Shown here piece after piece: positions 19,212 to 31,300 of a stretch of DNA of 64,000 nucleotides. The stretch spans positions 124,001 to 188,000 of the forward strand of contig JAACJP010000030.1 of the NCBI GenBank assembly GCA_013368375.1, in the 5' to 3' direction. Source of the stretch: Tricholomella constricta. Lineage: Eukaryota; Basidiomycota; Agaricomycetes; Agaricales; Lyophyllaceae. Numbering within the stretch: position 1 is the stretch's first letter; each line of letters begins with the position of its first letter. The translations under genes and the position numbers were made by a program. The notes beneath the pieces are model-generated. The model ran no database searches, was not told where the DNA came from, and saw only the letters and a list, made by a program, of their open reading frames with translations.

Positions 19212-20968
19212 CTAATCTACCTCGAGAATTGTGCCCCGTTGCACGCTACCCCATCCTGTGAATGAAATTTAGCCTTCAAGCTTCATCGTGTCATTGAAAA
19301 AAAAAAGTTTACTAACCGACAAGCCGCCAATGCTTCTCAATACGGCGAGAGAGCGCCACCTTCTCACCAACTTCTGTGCAAGCAGGCGACGTAAGCTGAA
19401 TTTTGGCCAGATCCGCCTTGACGCTAAGGACACGTCCACCAGTGGAGGTCGAACCGATGTTGATGAGGAGCAGCTCATTCTTGACGAGCTTGGAGACCTT
19501 TGTCTGCTTTTTGTCCTCCGTCTTGACACCGAGTAATCGACGGAGAAGGAACAAGCTGATTTCAAGTTCTATTCCACGATAGTGAGCAGCACGTTAATAA
19601 GACGAGCAATATGACCGTACCAGTATAAATTTTGGGTAGTTTGCCAACGGCCCCCAAAACTTGTCCGACAAGACGATCGGCTCTGCAGAGCGTGGGATCT
19701 ATCCTTGTACCCACACCAATCAAACCGCCGGGCACGGCGAAAGACAGAAGATTGTTCTCGGCGTGCAAGGACATGATGCGACTGAAGATGGGTTTGCACC
19801 TTGTGCGACCAGCGCTGTCCTTGGTTACGATGCCTGGTCGAATTTCTACCTCCAGACCGAGCCGCAAAACTCCAGTCAGGATGGAACCACCGGCAACGCC
19901 ACCCTTCAGGTCATCAACTTCGGCACCAGGTTTGTTCACGTCGAAAGAACGAATGACAATGAGGCGGGGATCCGAGGTAAAGTCGCGGACGGGGATGGGG
20001 ATGCGTTTCACAATGTACTCGTTGACGGCATCGATGTTGTATTTCAGCTGAGCGGAAATGGGAACAATAGGGGATGATTCAGCGACGGTTCCTGGAATGA
20101 TGTTGACATTCAGCGCGCCGAAACGGGTTCGAGGCAAGACTTACCTTTCACGAAAGCAGCGATGCTCTTTTGATGTTCCAGCGCCTGTGCCTCCTTGATC
20201 AGATCTACTTTGTTTTGCAGGATGATGATGTTCTCCAGCTTCATGATTTCAACGGCAGCAAGATGCTCTGATGTTTGGGGTTGCGGGCACGTTTCGTTTC
20301 CTGCGATAAGTAGTAGAGCGGCGTCCATGACCGCAGCACCGTTCAACATCGTGGCCATCAGAATGTCGTGTCCGGGACAATCAACGAACGATACGTGACG
20401 GACAAGCTTCATTCGATGACCACATCCTGGCCGTTCGCAGGGCGGGTTGTCTTCTTTATCTGAACGATATGATCGGTAACAGCCTGGTCGTGGGCAGGCT
20501 TCGTTTTCACATTTGTAGATCTGTACATAAATTCAAAGATCAACTCCGGTTAGACGAGAGATCGGCTTCGTACTTTAGCATTGGCATATCCAAGCTTGAT
20601 AGTGATATTTCGGACCAGTTCGTTCTTGAAACGGACAGTCATCACACCAGAGATCGCCTTCACCACCGTCGACTTCCCGTGCGCGACATGGCCAATGGTA
20701 CCTGGTATTTACGATCAGACTTAGCTCGCCCTGTTGGAGATCTCTCCCACCAAGGTTAATAGTAGCCTTCCTTGCCAATTCAGATCAAGTACATGATTTC
20801 CAGTAGATATACACTCACTTGTTTTGAGATGACCTCTGGCGACAGAGGTGTCAGTTTTGACGGATCAATCTCGACTTTTGGGATATTGTCGATAACATCG
20901 TCCTCCTCCTCCTCCTCTTCAGATTCAGATTCTTCATCTCGTTTCTGCAGAGTTTCTTGGCCGGCCAT
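19212..20968 (-). CDS. GCD11: Translation initiation factor eIF2 subunit gamma
   Basis: Starts [20 protein letters not shown] (20968), an acidic N-terminus usual for fungal eIF2 gamma. Joining exons restores the GTPase motifs: G1 GHVAHGKST, the switch region [17 protein letters not shown], a zinc knuckle with [12 protein letters not shown] and [11 protein letters not shown]3 VDCPGHD and G4 NKVDL. Domains II and III follow ([47 protein letters not shown]). The last intron separates HWRLVG from [13 protein letters not shown] and the stop at 19212-19214. The protein carries initiator Met-tRNA to the ribosome as GTPase subunit of eIF2. The gene is complete and its length is normal for the family. 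Confidence 0.96.
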
Positions 20969-21690
20969 ATTGTGTTTCGTCAAGAGAAGGGCGGCTGCAG
21001 GCGTAGGTACAAGACAAATTATCGTATAGGTCGTACTTAGACGCGGTGTTCGTGACTCCTCAAAATTCCCTGGGCGGAGTTTCAATGTTACCACGTGGTG
21101 CGCCTTTTATGGAAACTATACTGATCCTTGCGCCTCTCTGAGGCGCCTCGGCCGGTTCAACGGTGAGATGTTCAAAGTACTGGTAATTGGAAGTGTAGGT
21201 ATTTAAAGACCATAAAAATTGACTGATCTTGACTCGAAGGGCGGACTGATCAACATGAAAGTCTCTCAGATCTTACCACGGCCTCAAACGAAATCATCCT
21301 TTCAATTTACTACTCTCCACTCAGATTGCGATGATCAAGGAATCAATATTATCGTGATCTTTGAAGCTTGAAGCGTCAAAGTCTCTTTTCACAGCAACCA
21401 ACTTTTACGCTTGCTGTGGAGTTAGACTGTAACCAATCCCTCAACGGAGATAAGCCTCGAGTAGAGGGTGAGGGATAGACAACATGCGCAAATGTCTTGC
21501 GTCACACCCAGCCCAACAAACGGCCACCACGCAGAAACTGTGATACCTATCCCAAAGCAAGTACATATATACGTCCAATATTACAACCATGTCCTTGGGA
21601 GAAGGCATGTCGTGGCAAATAATACCTGACAAGCTCTAACTGATCTGGACATACACAGCCGACGGAAAGTTCCCCACAGCGAACGAGGGT
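20969..21690. other. Intergenic region upstream of eIF2 gamma, no gene seen
   Basis: About 720 bp between the eIF2 gamma start (leftward) and a small plus-strand gene. Presumed divergent promoter. No clear TATA motif was picked out. Confidence 0.4.
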
Positions 21691-22165
21691 ATGGGCCTTC
21701 CTCCTTCACCGAGCAGAGAAAACCCTGGCCAGGTGTGTTTTATTTGCTACCGCCACAAGGACAATATCACGGATTTGCATGATTTCAGGTATTTCCGAAA
21801 TCTGACCCGGAGCCAGGCAAGTCTATAACCCATGTCCTTTTTTTTCACGCGATAGCCAGACAATTATTCTCCCAGCCCCCCTTTCGCCGTCCCACACTGG
21901 TACCGAACAAATTGTCAGTAATCCCTATTTGATGAATGGGGCATTGCGCAAGGTAGATCATGCGTTCGGGGAGGTGATAGCCCTTCTCGAGAGTGAAGAA
22001 CCCAGTGGCGCAGATGAGGAGAACCCACTATTGCAGAGGTTCCTGCGCTGGAGACAAGAACTGAACATGTTACGTGGGGGATTTCCGACACCATTTAGCA
22101 CTAGCAGAGCTTCACCGCGAGCGAGGTCTCGGTCGCCCGAGCCAGGCGGGATGTTCATTGATTGA
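21691..22165 (+). CDS. Small hypothetical protein
   Basis: Three exons are inferred from consensus introns (about 21735-21789 and 21823-21856), giving roughly 125 residues. It starts MGLPPSPSRENPG and ends SRSPEPGGMFID with TGA at 22163-22165. The middle has an acidic amphipathic helix, RKVDHAFGEVIALLESEEPS, and the tail is Ser/Arg/Pro-rich. The third exon is the best supported part. I do not recognise a family. The start and first exon are tentative. Confidence 0.45.
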
Positions 22166-22461
22166 ATTTTACTTCGTTTTATGGGCTGAACTTAAACGAC
22201 TTCTTCGTTATGTATTTCTGTCGTAGCCAGTATTGAGGCGAGTATCGTCGGATGGTACATAATGGGCAAAAATTTGAAATAAACTGCGAGGCAACTCTCA
22301 AGTCGTAAAATGTCAAAGTAATGTGGAGATCAGCGGATTGGGAGTGGGGTAACATTCGAGACTCCGTATGGGGAAAACAAAGCGAAAATATATCTAGGAC
22401 AACACTACAATTACAGATCGAAAAAAGGGGGCAGGTGAAAGGGTGTGGCAGTGAGCAAAAA

Positions 22462-23504
22462 TCATTGGACTGTTCTGGGGCGGGGTGTTGGCTGGCGGTA
22501 TTGGTGCATGGAAGTCTTTCCAGTGCAAAAGATGCCGAAGCGCCGCGGGGCGGGGCGCAAGAGGCGCGGTGGTGGCGAAACGTTTTCCTGCTCGTCCTCG
22601 AGGTTGCTACCGCGGCGGCTTGAGCGGCGATTGCGTGGGGGTAATACAACGTCCCAATAACGTCCGGGAAGTTTGGGTTCCCGGCGTTTCGCCAGTCCGT
22701 TAAGTGCGGAAGGTGCTACTGGAAATGCGTCAGGCGCTTTGATCTTCGTCAATATCACTTTTGCCTCTGTTCATCAAAACAACTTACGGGGCATCATAGC
22801 GGTGACAGGGACCGCAGGAATCAAAGCTGGATTCCGGGCGTTAAAGGCTATGGGACCAGGCTGACGCAGGGTCGCTTGCGCCTTGATGGTTGGAGTAGCA
22901 GAAGGGAGAGGTGAAGGGTAAGGTTCGTCTTTGCGTATGATCTGGAACCCAGAAGACAAAGGGAAGACCAACTTCTTGACCCGTTCTAAAAAAGCGATAT
23001 TCAATGACGGCTATCGACGAGTTTATGTCAATGAGTAGTTACCTTCTAAAGCAGGGTCGACATCTATTCGTCGCTCATTCAACATGTGGAGGAGGTCTAC
23101 GTATGCACTTTTACAAAGTGCCAGACTGGCAGGACAAGGACTAAAGAGGTGGACCTTTATCCCCGCTTCTGTTAGTGTCTTTCGAGCTATCTTTTAACGT
23201 AAATAGCAAAGGAGTAGCGAGTAAGTCGCAGTGGCCTGTAATTAAAGAAAATGGTTGTTACCTCAATCAATGTCACGATCTGCGCATTAGGTGGCACGGT
23301 TGTCAGCGCGCGAGAAAAAAATCAAAAGCAGATTGTTTTTATTACCTTTCTGCAGTGGCGTCGGAAATCCTTTGAGGGCAAAGATCGACAAGCCTGGAGC
23401 TCGCGTCCTGCCTCGACAAAATGGATCAAAGATCCCAAGCGACGGGCAAAATCCACGCCCCTGGCTTGTAAATCAATGATCACTGGGGGAAGAGGGGAGG
23501 CCAT
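22462..23504 (-). CDS. Hypothetical basidiomycete protein
   Basis: Five inferred exons yield about 250 residues from MASPLPPVIIDLQARGVDFA (23504). It continues RRLGSLIHFVEAGRELQAC, then IARKTLTEAGIKVHLFSPCP, VDLLHMLNERRIDVDPALEE and SSGFQIIRKDEPYPSPLPS, and ends RPTPRPRTVQ-like at a TGA (22462-22464). The N-terminal half is predicted helical. The C-terminal half is disordered, rich in Pro/Arg. One acceptor (about 22735) has two equally good choices. No function can be assigned. It is divergently arranged with MCM10, 419 bp apart. Confidence 0.55.
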
Positions 23505-23923
23505 GGGCCAAAGTAAAGCGATCGCGGTAGAGTTTGTGAATGTTGAAGTGGTGATTATAGGTCAAGGAGACGTCGGTTGCACAGCATAAGTCCAAGTTGA
23601 GTTATGTGAGGACTTGTGTTGGTTGGCCATGCGCGGTATCTTCCGGACTGTTGTTTTCAGACATGTATGACTGCCACTTGTCCACTTGTCAAGAATAAAA
23701 TGATACAACCACACTCCCATGTTCTATAGCAGTGCACGGCCCCTTTCCATTAATTGTCGTGTCCTGCAACGCTTTGACCATGACTTTTCATGGCTCTTCG
23801 CCAAATAATTCTCACTCGGCACCGCATCTGAGTTTGAAAGTGGCGATGCAACCCGTGGGAATGCACGCTCACGAGTGCAAACAACGCGTCGCGTGAATTC
23901 TGTTGTGTTCCTCGAGTTTCGCT
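23505..23923. promoter_or_regulatory. Divergent promoter region, hypothetical gene / MCM10
   Basis: 419 bp between the two start codons. Contains MluI-like ACGCGT-type boxes (for example near 23885), a motif that in yeasts marks S-phase genes, although the role here is inference only. Confidence 0.35.
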
Positions 23924-26454
23924 ATGGACTCCTCGACCAGCAGAGCACAAGGCGAGAGGAAACGACAACAGACGATACTTCAACAGATTGCAGAGCTGCA
24001 AGCGCAGCTCAAGGATGTTTCTTCAGAGGCACTGATCACCACGTCTGTACCGCCACCAGCCTCACCCAAACGGAAACGACCTGATTCCACCACTTTGGTG
24101 CCCCCTACTCCATCTCCTAGTGAGTCGTTTACTACTATTGGCCTCTTCTTTACCTGACACATGTCATAGAAAAACGCAAGTTAAATCATCGGCCACCAGG
24201 TGCAGCATCGACAAAACACGTTTCGCACGCGGGTCGGACTGGTGCTCGCCTCTCTGATTCATCGAGACATGCATTAAACAGTGCATCCTCGAAGAAAACG
24301 GCACAGGGCCAGCAGCTTACACAGCCAGCCGCATCTAATCTCCTGAACAACCTTGCGCAACTGAAAAAAAGCAAGCACCCGGAGCGAATTACTACTATTG
24401 CACGATCATCTGGATTCACCGATAAACCACCACCGCCTGCACCTTCTGCTGATGAGGATGTGTTCGGTGAGCTCTCAGCACCAAAGAGAGACGACCGTCT
24501 AGCTCTTGTGGAAGACCTTGAACCAGGACCAGTGGATCACATTCCCCCCATCGACGACCCTGACTTTGAAAAGCTGGAACCGAACTCTGGCATTCGACTA
24601 TCGTGAGAGTATCAAACCCACATCCTTGTCTGACGCTTACTCTCTGCCTGGTTCCTAATCAGCTCCCGCACCGTCCCACACGAAGACCTACAGGACCACC
24701 TCCGCGGTCGATACTACCTTTCCCCCTCTCAGCTGTATTCATCCATTCGCCTGCTCCCTGATAAACTGGGTTACGACGTACCTGTGCCAGGAGACTGGAT
24801 TACCATCGCTGTCGTCGCCGAGCGAGGGCCAATGAGATTCAGCAAAGCACCCATCGCGGCAGGGCGTGAAGAAGGCGACGAGGTTGACAAGAAGGAGCAC
24901 TGGAAGGGCAAGAGGAAGGCTCAGGGGGAAAGTACAAAACCCACAGGCAAGAAGTACGTGAACGTCAAGCTGATCGACTTTGGTGCGCGTTCGCGGTCGG
25001 CGTCGTCTGCGACCGGAGGCAAGGTTATCATCCGGGGTGATGCGTTTCTTTCCCTGTTGCTTTTTGAGTCAGACGGCTTTGACCTTGTGACAGACGATGG
25101 GGAGAACAAGCCACGGAAGATGTATAAAGGCGGGAGCCGTGGGGCGTTTGAATCCATGGCAAAACTGAAGGAAGGGGACGTCATCGCGCTGCTCAATCCC
25201 CGCATCCTCAAACCCTACCAGGTACGCCTCTTTGTTCGCTTATAATGACGATGTTTGTATTGAATAAAATTAAACACATCAGCGGTCGAACGACAGTCCA
25301 CACCCTGTAACTAACATCCTTGCCATAACGCCCGAGTCGGCGTCCTCGATAATGAACGTCGGCCGCGCGCGCGACCTGGGGATGTGCTCCGTGCTCAAGC
25401 GGGACAACTCCGTCTGTGGCAGTTGGGTCGACAAGCGCGTCAGCGACGTGTGCGAATACCACGTCCAACACGCAGTCGAACGACGCCGTGCCGGGCGTGC
25501 AGAGTTTTCCATCGGGTAGGTCACCTATTTCACCTTGCAGTTCTGGTTCCCAAAAAAACTCTGTCGTCTGCCAAATGATCTCCCTCAACTGAAATCATTG
25601 TTTTATTGGTTTATTACAGCACGACAGGCATGTCGACGTCCAATGTACCGAAACGCAAGCCTGCTTACGACCCGGCGCGGCAGTGGGGCTTGAAGCCTGA
25701 GCCCAATGAGGGATCGGCGTCAACGTACATCGTCTCAGGCCACATTGTGAATGACTCGAAGATGGACTCGCGGTCTTTGTTTGCGACGGAAAACATTGGG
25801 CGGGAGGGGCAGGCGAAGGCGGCAAGGCGACTGTCGGGGAAAGACTCGGACCGCGCGTTAAAGAGCTTGTTGGCGCGGGATAAGGAGGGGATGAAAGCGG
25901 TCATAAAGGCGAGGGAGGTGGGAGTGGAGATGGGGAAGGGGAAGGGGAAGGGTAAGGGAGGTGGGAAGGTGGTTGAGGCGGACAAGGGGAAGGGGAAAAC
26001 AAAGGGAAAGGAGAAGGAGAAAAGAGATGGTGGTGAAACGGTCGCCGAAATGAACAGTACGACGACGACGAAAAACGCTTATTCTGCCGAGGTAATCAAG
26101 CAACTCGGGTTCGATCCTATCGCAATGGCGGGGCAGCGCCGGGGTACTGGCGATTCGGATATGCAGAAGAAGGTATGGCTGTACCACTGCCCTCACGTCC
26201 AATTACAGAAAATCAACATGATACTACAGTTGCGTTCCCTGGAAATGCTACAGTCGTCTCGGAAGGAGATCGTGCTTTGTCCACGGCCGGGACAGCGCAT
26301 TCGCTCGGGCGTCGTGGCTCCGGTCTCGAAAAACCCGAAGCCATCACTCCGTGATGTCAATCTTGACGACTCTGATGATGACCTGCCCGCGCACCCCATG
26401 GAACAGAAGGAGCAAATGCGTACGGAGGACGTGATGATCGACTTGGATGAATGA
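23924..26454 (+). CDS. MCM10: DNA replication initiation factor MCM10
   Basis: About 740 residues in six inferred exons, starting MDSSTSRAQGERKRQQTILQ. An N-terminal coiled coil, ILQQIAELQAQLKDV, is followed by a basic linker with KKRKLN. The central region has the OB-fold entry LSPSQLYSSIRLLPDKLGYD, then PGDWITIAVVAERGP and KYVNVKLIDFG. The signature zinc finger comes next, CSVLKRDNSVCGSW...VCEYH (C-x9-C, then C-x2-H), with WVDKRVSDVCEYHVQHAVER. The C-terminal part is disordered and very lysine/glycine-rich (25930-26030). MCM10 binds single-stranded DNA and helps activate the CMG helicase and load polymerase alpha. The gene ends in acidic MIDLDE (stop 26452-26454). Confidence 0.93.
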
Positions 26455-27026
26455 TATGTTTGAGCATCGAAAGTTATTGCATTGTACCCTTACCCATCTT
26501 AATATCTGTATCTATCTATAGTATTTACACACGTATACCTAAATTCATCAACAGCGAAGGATCTGTGGCGTTTATCGTAACCATGTGTTTGCTCTAATCA
26601 AGCGGTCTTCTCGGAACAAAATGCAAGGACTGCAGTAGTTGGATAGTTCTAGGCGACTCATCAAAGATCATGCACATAGGTACATATGTAAGTAAAAAAA
26701 TGATGATTGTTAGCGGCGTCGATTCGGTGACCTCGATGGAATGGCTGTCCGGGGTCAGTGTCGGAGATCCAGAGCCGGGTGGGTATGGCCGGACGTGCGA
26801 TGTGCATGTTCCTGTCCATCACGCGAGAAGGCGAAGCTGGGTACGAGTGGAGGGCCAAAGGAAAGAATGGGTGGGTACGTTGGGCCAAGGCTATTGTCAT
26901 GACACAGGTGCGCTCAGCTTCTCCGTGTCCACCTCCATCGAATCGTCGAGGTCGTTCGCCGAGGGTACTGCCGCAGAAGTCGCTGCACCAGCCGCCGCGC
27001 GCTCAAGCTGTGGCGGCGCGACGTCC
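26455..27026. other. Convergent 3' region between MCM10 and ASF1
   Basis: 572 bp between two convergent stop codons, AT-rich close to MCM10. Nothing beyond presumed 3' UTRs and terminators is seen. Confidence 0.5.
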
Positions 27027-27637
27027 CTAGCACGGGGTTAGCACAGGCACCAAACGCCGATGGCCACTATCGACACACCATTTGATCTGGAAGCGCGTCA
27101 CACGCGGCTTTGCGCTAATTTCTCTCACAAGCCGTTCAAACATGATTTTCTGCGGCGGTGTCTCCTTCATCTCCTCGTTATCGTATTCCGTGTTCTGGTA
27201 ATACCCGACGCGCACGAACTCCTGGTCCTTGTAGGAGCCGGTGAGTATGAGGGCTGCAACGCCCATGACGTCCTCCGGGGGTACTTTTGAGGGGTCCGGA
27301 GGCGAGCCCTCGAATTCGAAGGAGTTGACACCCACGGGTACGGGCCCGACGAGGCAGTCGTCGAGCTCTTGGTCGAGGTCCTCGTCGCCAGGTGAGGAGA
27401 CGTAGATGAGTTTCCATTCGAGATCTGCGAACGGAGAAGAGTTGGATTGTACAAGGAAATAGACTGGAAGGGATACGTACCATCTTTTAGTGGCGCTATG
27501 CATTCGAAAGTTACACGAAAGCGGTAGACGTCTGAGAATCGAGCAGGGTTGTTGATAAATTCGACATTCTGGCGAAAGTCAGTGGGTACGAGAGGAAATT
27601 GAGGTTTGAAGCTCACTCTAATTGTTACAATAGACAT
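27027..27637 (-). CDS. ASF1: Histone chaperone ASF1
   Basis: Three exons, about 170 residues. It starts MSIVTIR (27637), then NVEFINNPARFSDVYRFRVT, FECIAPLKDDLEWKLIYVSS, DDCLVGPVPVGVNSFEFEG, EDVMGVAALILTGSYKDQEF, VRVGYYQNTEY and RVTRFQIKWC. This is the complete ASF1 immunoglobulin-like core, including the surface that binds the histone H3-H4 dimer. The protein is short: the acidic C-terminal tail usual in yeasts is missing, and the chain ends soon after the core. It supports nucleosome assembly during replication. It neighbours MCM10 convergently, so two replication factors sit side by side. Confidence 0.95.
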
Positions 27638-28393
27638 TTTTTCAGGACTAAGAGAGCGAAAGACAACGAACGAGAATACAAAGCGAGAGTGAGAGCCAAA
27701 CGCCACGCGCGACGCGACCGTGACGTGACAAGGATAATGTTACGTGAGAAAAATTGAGAGCACCCCGGTGAACCCCGAACAGCAGGATGGCATGGAAAAT
27801 GGTTGGAGGTGGACAGTTCTGTCGGCAGTGCATGTCTCCATACGGGATCCCGCCGTCGATGAGGCCATGCGGGCCAAAAACCGGGCTGTGCGGTATGCTG
27901 TAGCAGTTTCGGGGATAGGTCGCCACGTGGGACCATGACAAATACGGAAATCCGACTATTGTGCGGTTGAATGTGAAGATTGACGTTGTTGTTGACCTCG
28001 GGGCTTGCGACGTTGTTGGCGAGCTTTCCAGATCCGAGTTCCTGCAGCTCTGCTTGTACTCTGCGCGTCTTTGTTTTCTCTGGTTCTCCTGGGCGTTAGT
28101 TTCATCACTTCTGGACACTGGTTGCTCTCCTTATTCCACTCACTCCATCACCGTCCTTCCCCCGCTAGTAGCATGTCTCATTAACCCAATCTACTGAGTT
28201 GAGGTACCCCTCCAGCTGATCGTGTAGCCCCTTTGGACAATCTGAAGGTACGCAACTATCGTCTATCTCGGTGACGCTCTTTACTTATGGAATACAATTT
28301 CGCAGTCGAAGAACTCGGCGAACTTTTTGCAATCATCCTCGTGCTCCATTGCTGTCATCATCCTCTTGTACATCTTCTCCAGCACACGCCACA
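27638..28393. other. Divergent promoter region, ASF1 / LTE1-like gene
   Basis: 756 bp between start codons. The right half is CT-rich, typical of fungal promoters and 5' leaders. Possible 5'-UTR introns cannot be decided. Confidence 0.4.
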
Positions 28394-31300
28394 ATGTCCG
28401 ATATCCCACCGATCGTCCGTTCCGACGATGACGATCCCGAGCGCCTAGATACGTCCCTCGCATCCAAGCCTCCTTCCCCAACCATGACCCGCGACGACTC
28501 CGCCGATCCGCTGATTGAAGTCCAACCTTCCGACTCTTCACCTGCACCAAGCGCAAATCTCATGCTCCCCATCCCGACTCTCTTGACGAACGTATCTCGA
28601 ACTTCCTTTGTCCTGTCAGATGTTATAGGCGACGCATCTGGCGCTGATTTCGCGTCCCCAGACCTTGCAACTGCAGCAATCTCTATAGCTGGTATGTTCT
28701 AAATTTCCCGCCACAACGACCTATCATGATCATCAATTTTGTTTCCCTTTAACAGCCGACGGAAGCTTCGTGGAAACGCCCTCTGGTCCCGCCGCCCGCG
28801 AGCTAAAGCGATACTGGGATCAACAAATCGGCGTCGGGAAGTCTGTCCGCTCGCCGTACGCCATCACCGCTTTCGTAAATCAGCATGGAAAACAGATGTT
28901 TCGTGTTGGGTGCGTTATGATACATCGCCATCGTGATCCCTTATATTGACTTGTTCTTGTTAGCCGCCGCGAGCTGTCAGCGCCCGCAGCAAACGCCGCT
29001 GAAATCGAAGAACGTATCACCCAGTCCTCGACACCCAGCGAGCCCTCTAACTCACCCCGCGCTAAGCGTCGCTCTCGTATGAGCATGCACGCCTTCCCTT
29101 CCATGTTCAAGAACGGGAGCATTTCCTCGGGCTCTCGATCCCAAGTCGCGCAAGCGTCTGCCCCCCGAAAGCTCAGGAAAACCCGATCAATTCCCGACAT
29201 GGTCAGCTCAGCTAACGATGCATCCTCGTCTCAGGGCGCGGGGGTCACGACGGGGCGTGGGCATTCTCGCAGCGTCACCGGTGCCGACGTCTCTCCCTTC
29301 TCAACTGTCGTTCGCAACCCAAATACCGGCGATCTCTTCGGAGAGGTGATGGATTGGCAGCCCCCGCCATCTACTTCCGCGAGTATTTCTACCTACAGCA
29401 CGACTTCGGCTTCTGACGAAATTCACGACCACTTCAAGTCCCCTGCCATCATTGCTTATCCTTTTGGCCACGGCGTCACGTACGATTCACCGTCTCGTAA
29501 ATCCAGCACTGCAGAACACTTATTACCGACTTCATTACCACGACTTCTACGGGAGGTCCAATCTTTTGAATCCGGGCTCACGGCGCGTCAGTTTGACTCG
29601 CCCAAACGCCCAGGAAAAGAATCCTCATTGGGCACGGAATCATATCTCGATGACTCTGACTCAGGCCGTCCCCCTTCAGCTTTACGCGTTCACGCTCTCC
29701 CTCTGACGCCCGACCAATCTAATGATCAGACACCTACCTCCGCAACCCCCGAACCAAGACCTTCACCTGCTCTCGAACCAACACTTCTCTCCCGATATTC
29801 CTCCGACGTTTTTGACGTCCTGCAGACATACAGGGGCCTCCCCCTGCTCGAAAAGCTCTCCTCCGACTCAGAAGAAACGACGGTCATTAAGCTGTCGCTA
29901 TCTGCCGACGAGAGCGCCGCGCCTCGGGATGACCCGCGCTTTGTGATTTGGGGCGAGATTCAGCCTGAGCGTGAGTACGACGATCACGCATCTGTATCAC
30001 ACGAGAGCGTCACGGATCTCTCCGTTCACTCGTCCTCCTTCTCCAAGCGCCGTGCGAGCCGAGTCAAGCCCCCACCGCTCCCGCCTCCGAGCACAAGCAC
30101 ACACGTGTCCGCGGGGGAGCCGCAGAAGGTGCTGATCGCGGCGACGATCGAGCGCTGGATCGCGCAGCTTACGAGCGACCTCAATTATGACGAGCTCCTC
30201 GACTTCTTCCTCACGTACCGCTCGTATGTTCCCGCCGTCGACCTCTGCCACCTCCTCATCGCGCGCTTTCACTGGGCGCTCCAGCATTCGGCGTCCCCGC
30301 GCGACGAGCGCGTGCGCCGCATCGTTCGTGTGAGGACGTTTGTGGCGATACGGTATTGGCTCCTGACGTTCTTCACGGTGGACTTCTTGCCGAACAGGGA
30401 GCTGAGGCTACTGGTGGCGGAGTGGCTAAATGCGTTGATCAGAGATCCGATCCTGAAAGTTCATAGCGACGGCTTAGTGGGTTGTCTATATTGGATTCTC
30501 TGCACGTTGTTCTTACCGTGTCATTGTAGGGTATCGTACGGAAACTAATCAAGGTTACGAAGGAGTGCAAGCAAGCGCATACTCGCTCACCCGCCACCGC
30601 AAAATCTTCCAAAACCCGTCCGTCGAGTGCAAAGCTGCCGCCGCCGCCCAACAAGAAATCGCACGTCCTCGGCGAAAAGTTCGCCGCCGCCACGAGCAAG
30701 CCCACTATAGAGGACGAAGACTCTGACGTAGACCTCGACTTCCTCGCTGACGAGGGCGCCGCGCCCCCAGAGTCCCCGCGCGACATCGCCCTCGCCAACG
30801 CACACCTCAGCGCCGCACACGTCGGCGCAGGTGGCCTCTCTCCAGGCGCTCGCCCCACCTCCATCCCCTTTTCCTCGTTCTCTATTCTCCAGCGCACTGA
30901 CCACGCTCCAGGTCCAAGCGCCGAGGCTGAACACCCAGTGCCGTACGTCCCAGCGCCGCCCCCGATCCCGATACACCACAGTGCCCTCTCGCGTGCGTTC
31001 GTGAAGACGATTGGAAGGCTGGGGCGGTGGAAACGCGTGCTGAATTCCAACTCGAGGAGCGCGGCACGGGCATCAATTGGCGTGTGTGCGGATGTGTCGG
31101 CCTTTGACTTGGAGATGACGGGGAGCAGGGATTTGTTAGCGGGGAGTGGTGGAGGTGTGGAACGGTTATTGAAGGCGGTAGGCCCGCCACCTGTAACGGT
31201 GGACGTGCCCGTGCCTGCATCTGCGCCCGTGCCCGTGCCCGTACCTGTGCCAGTCCCAGCTGAACCTCAACGGTCCCCTGAGCCCCATGCGAAAATCGAA

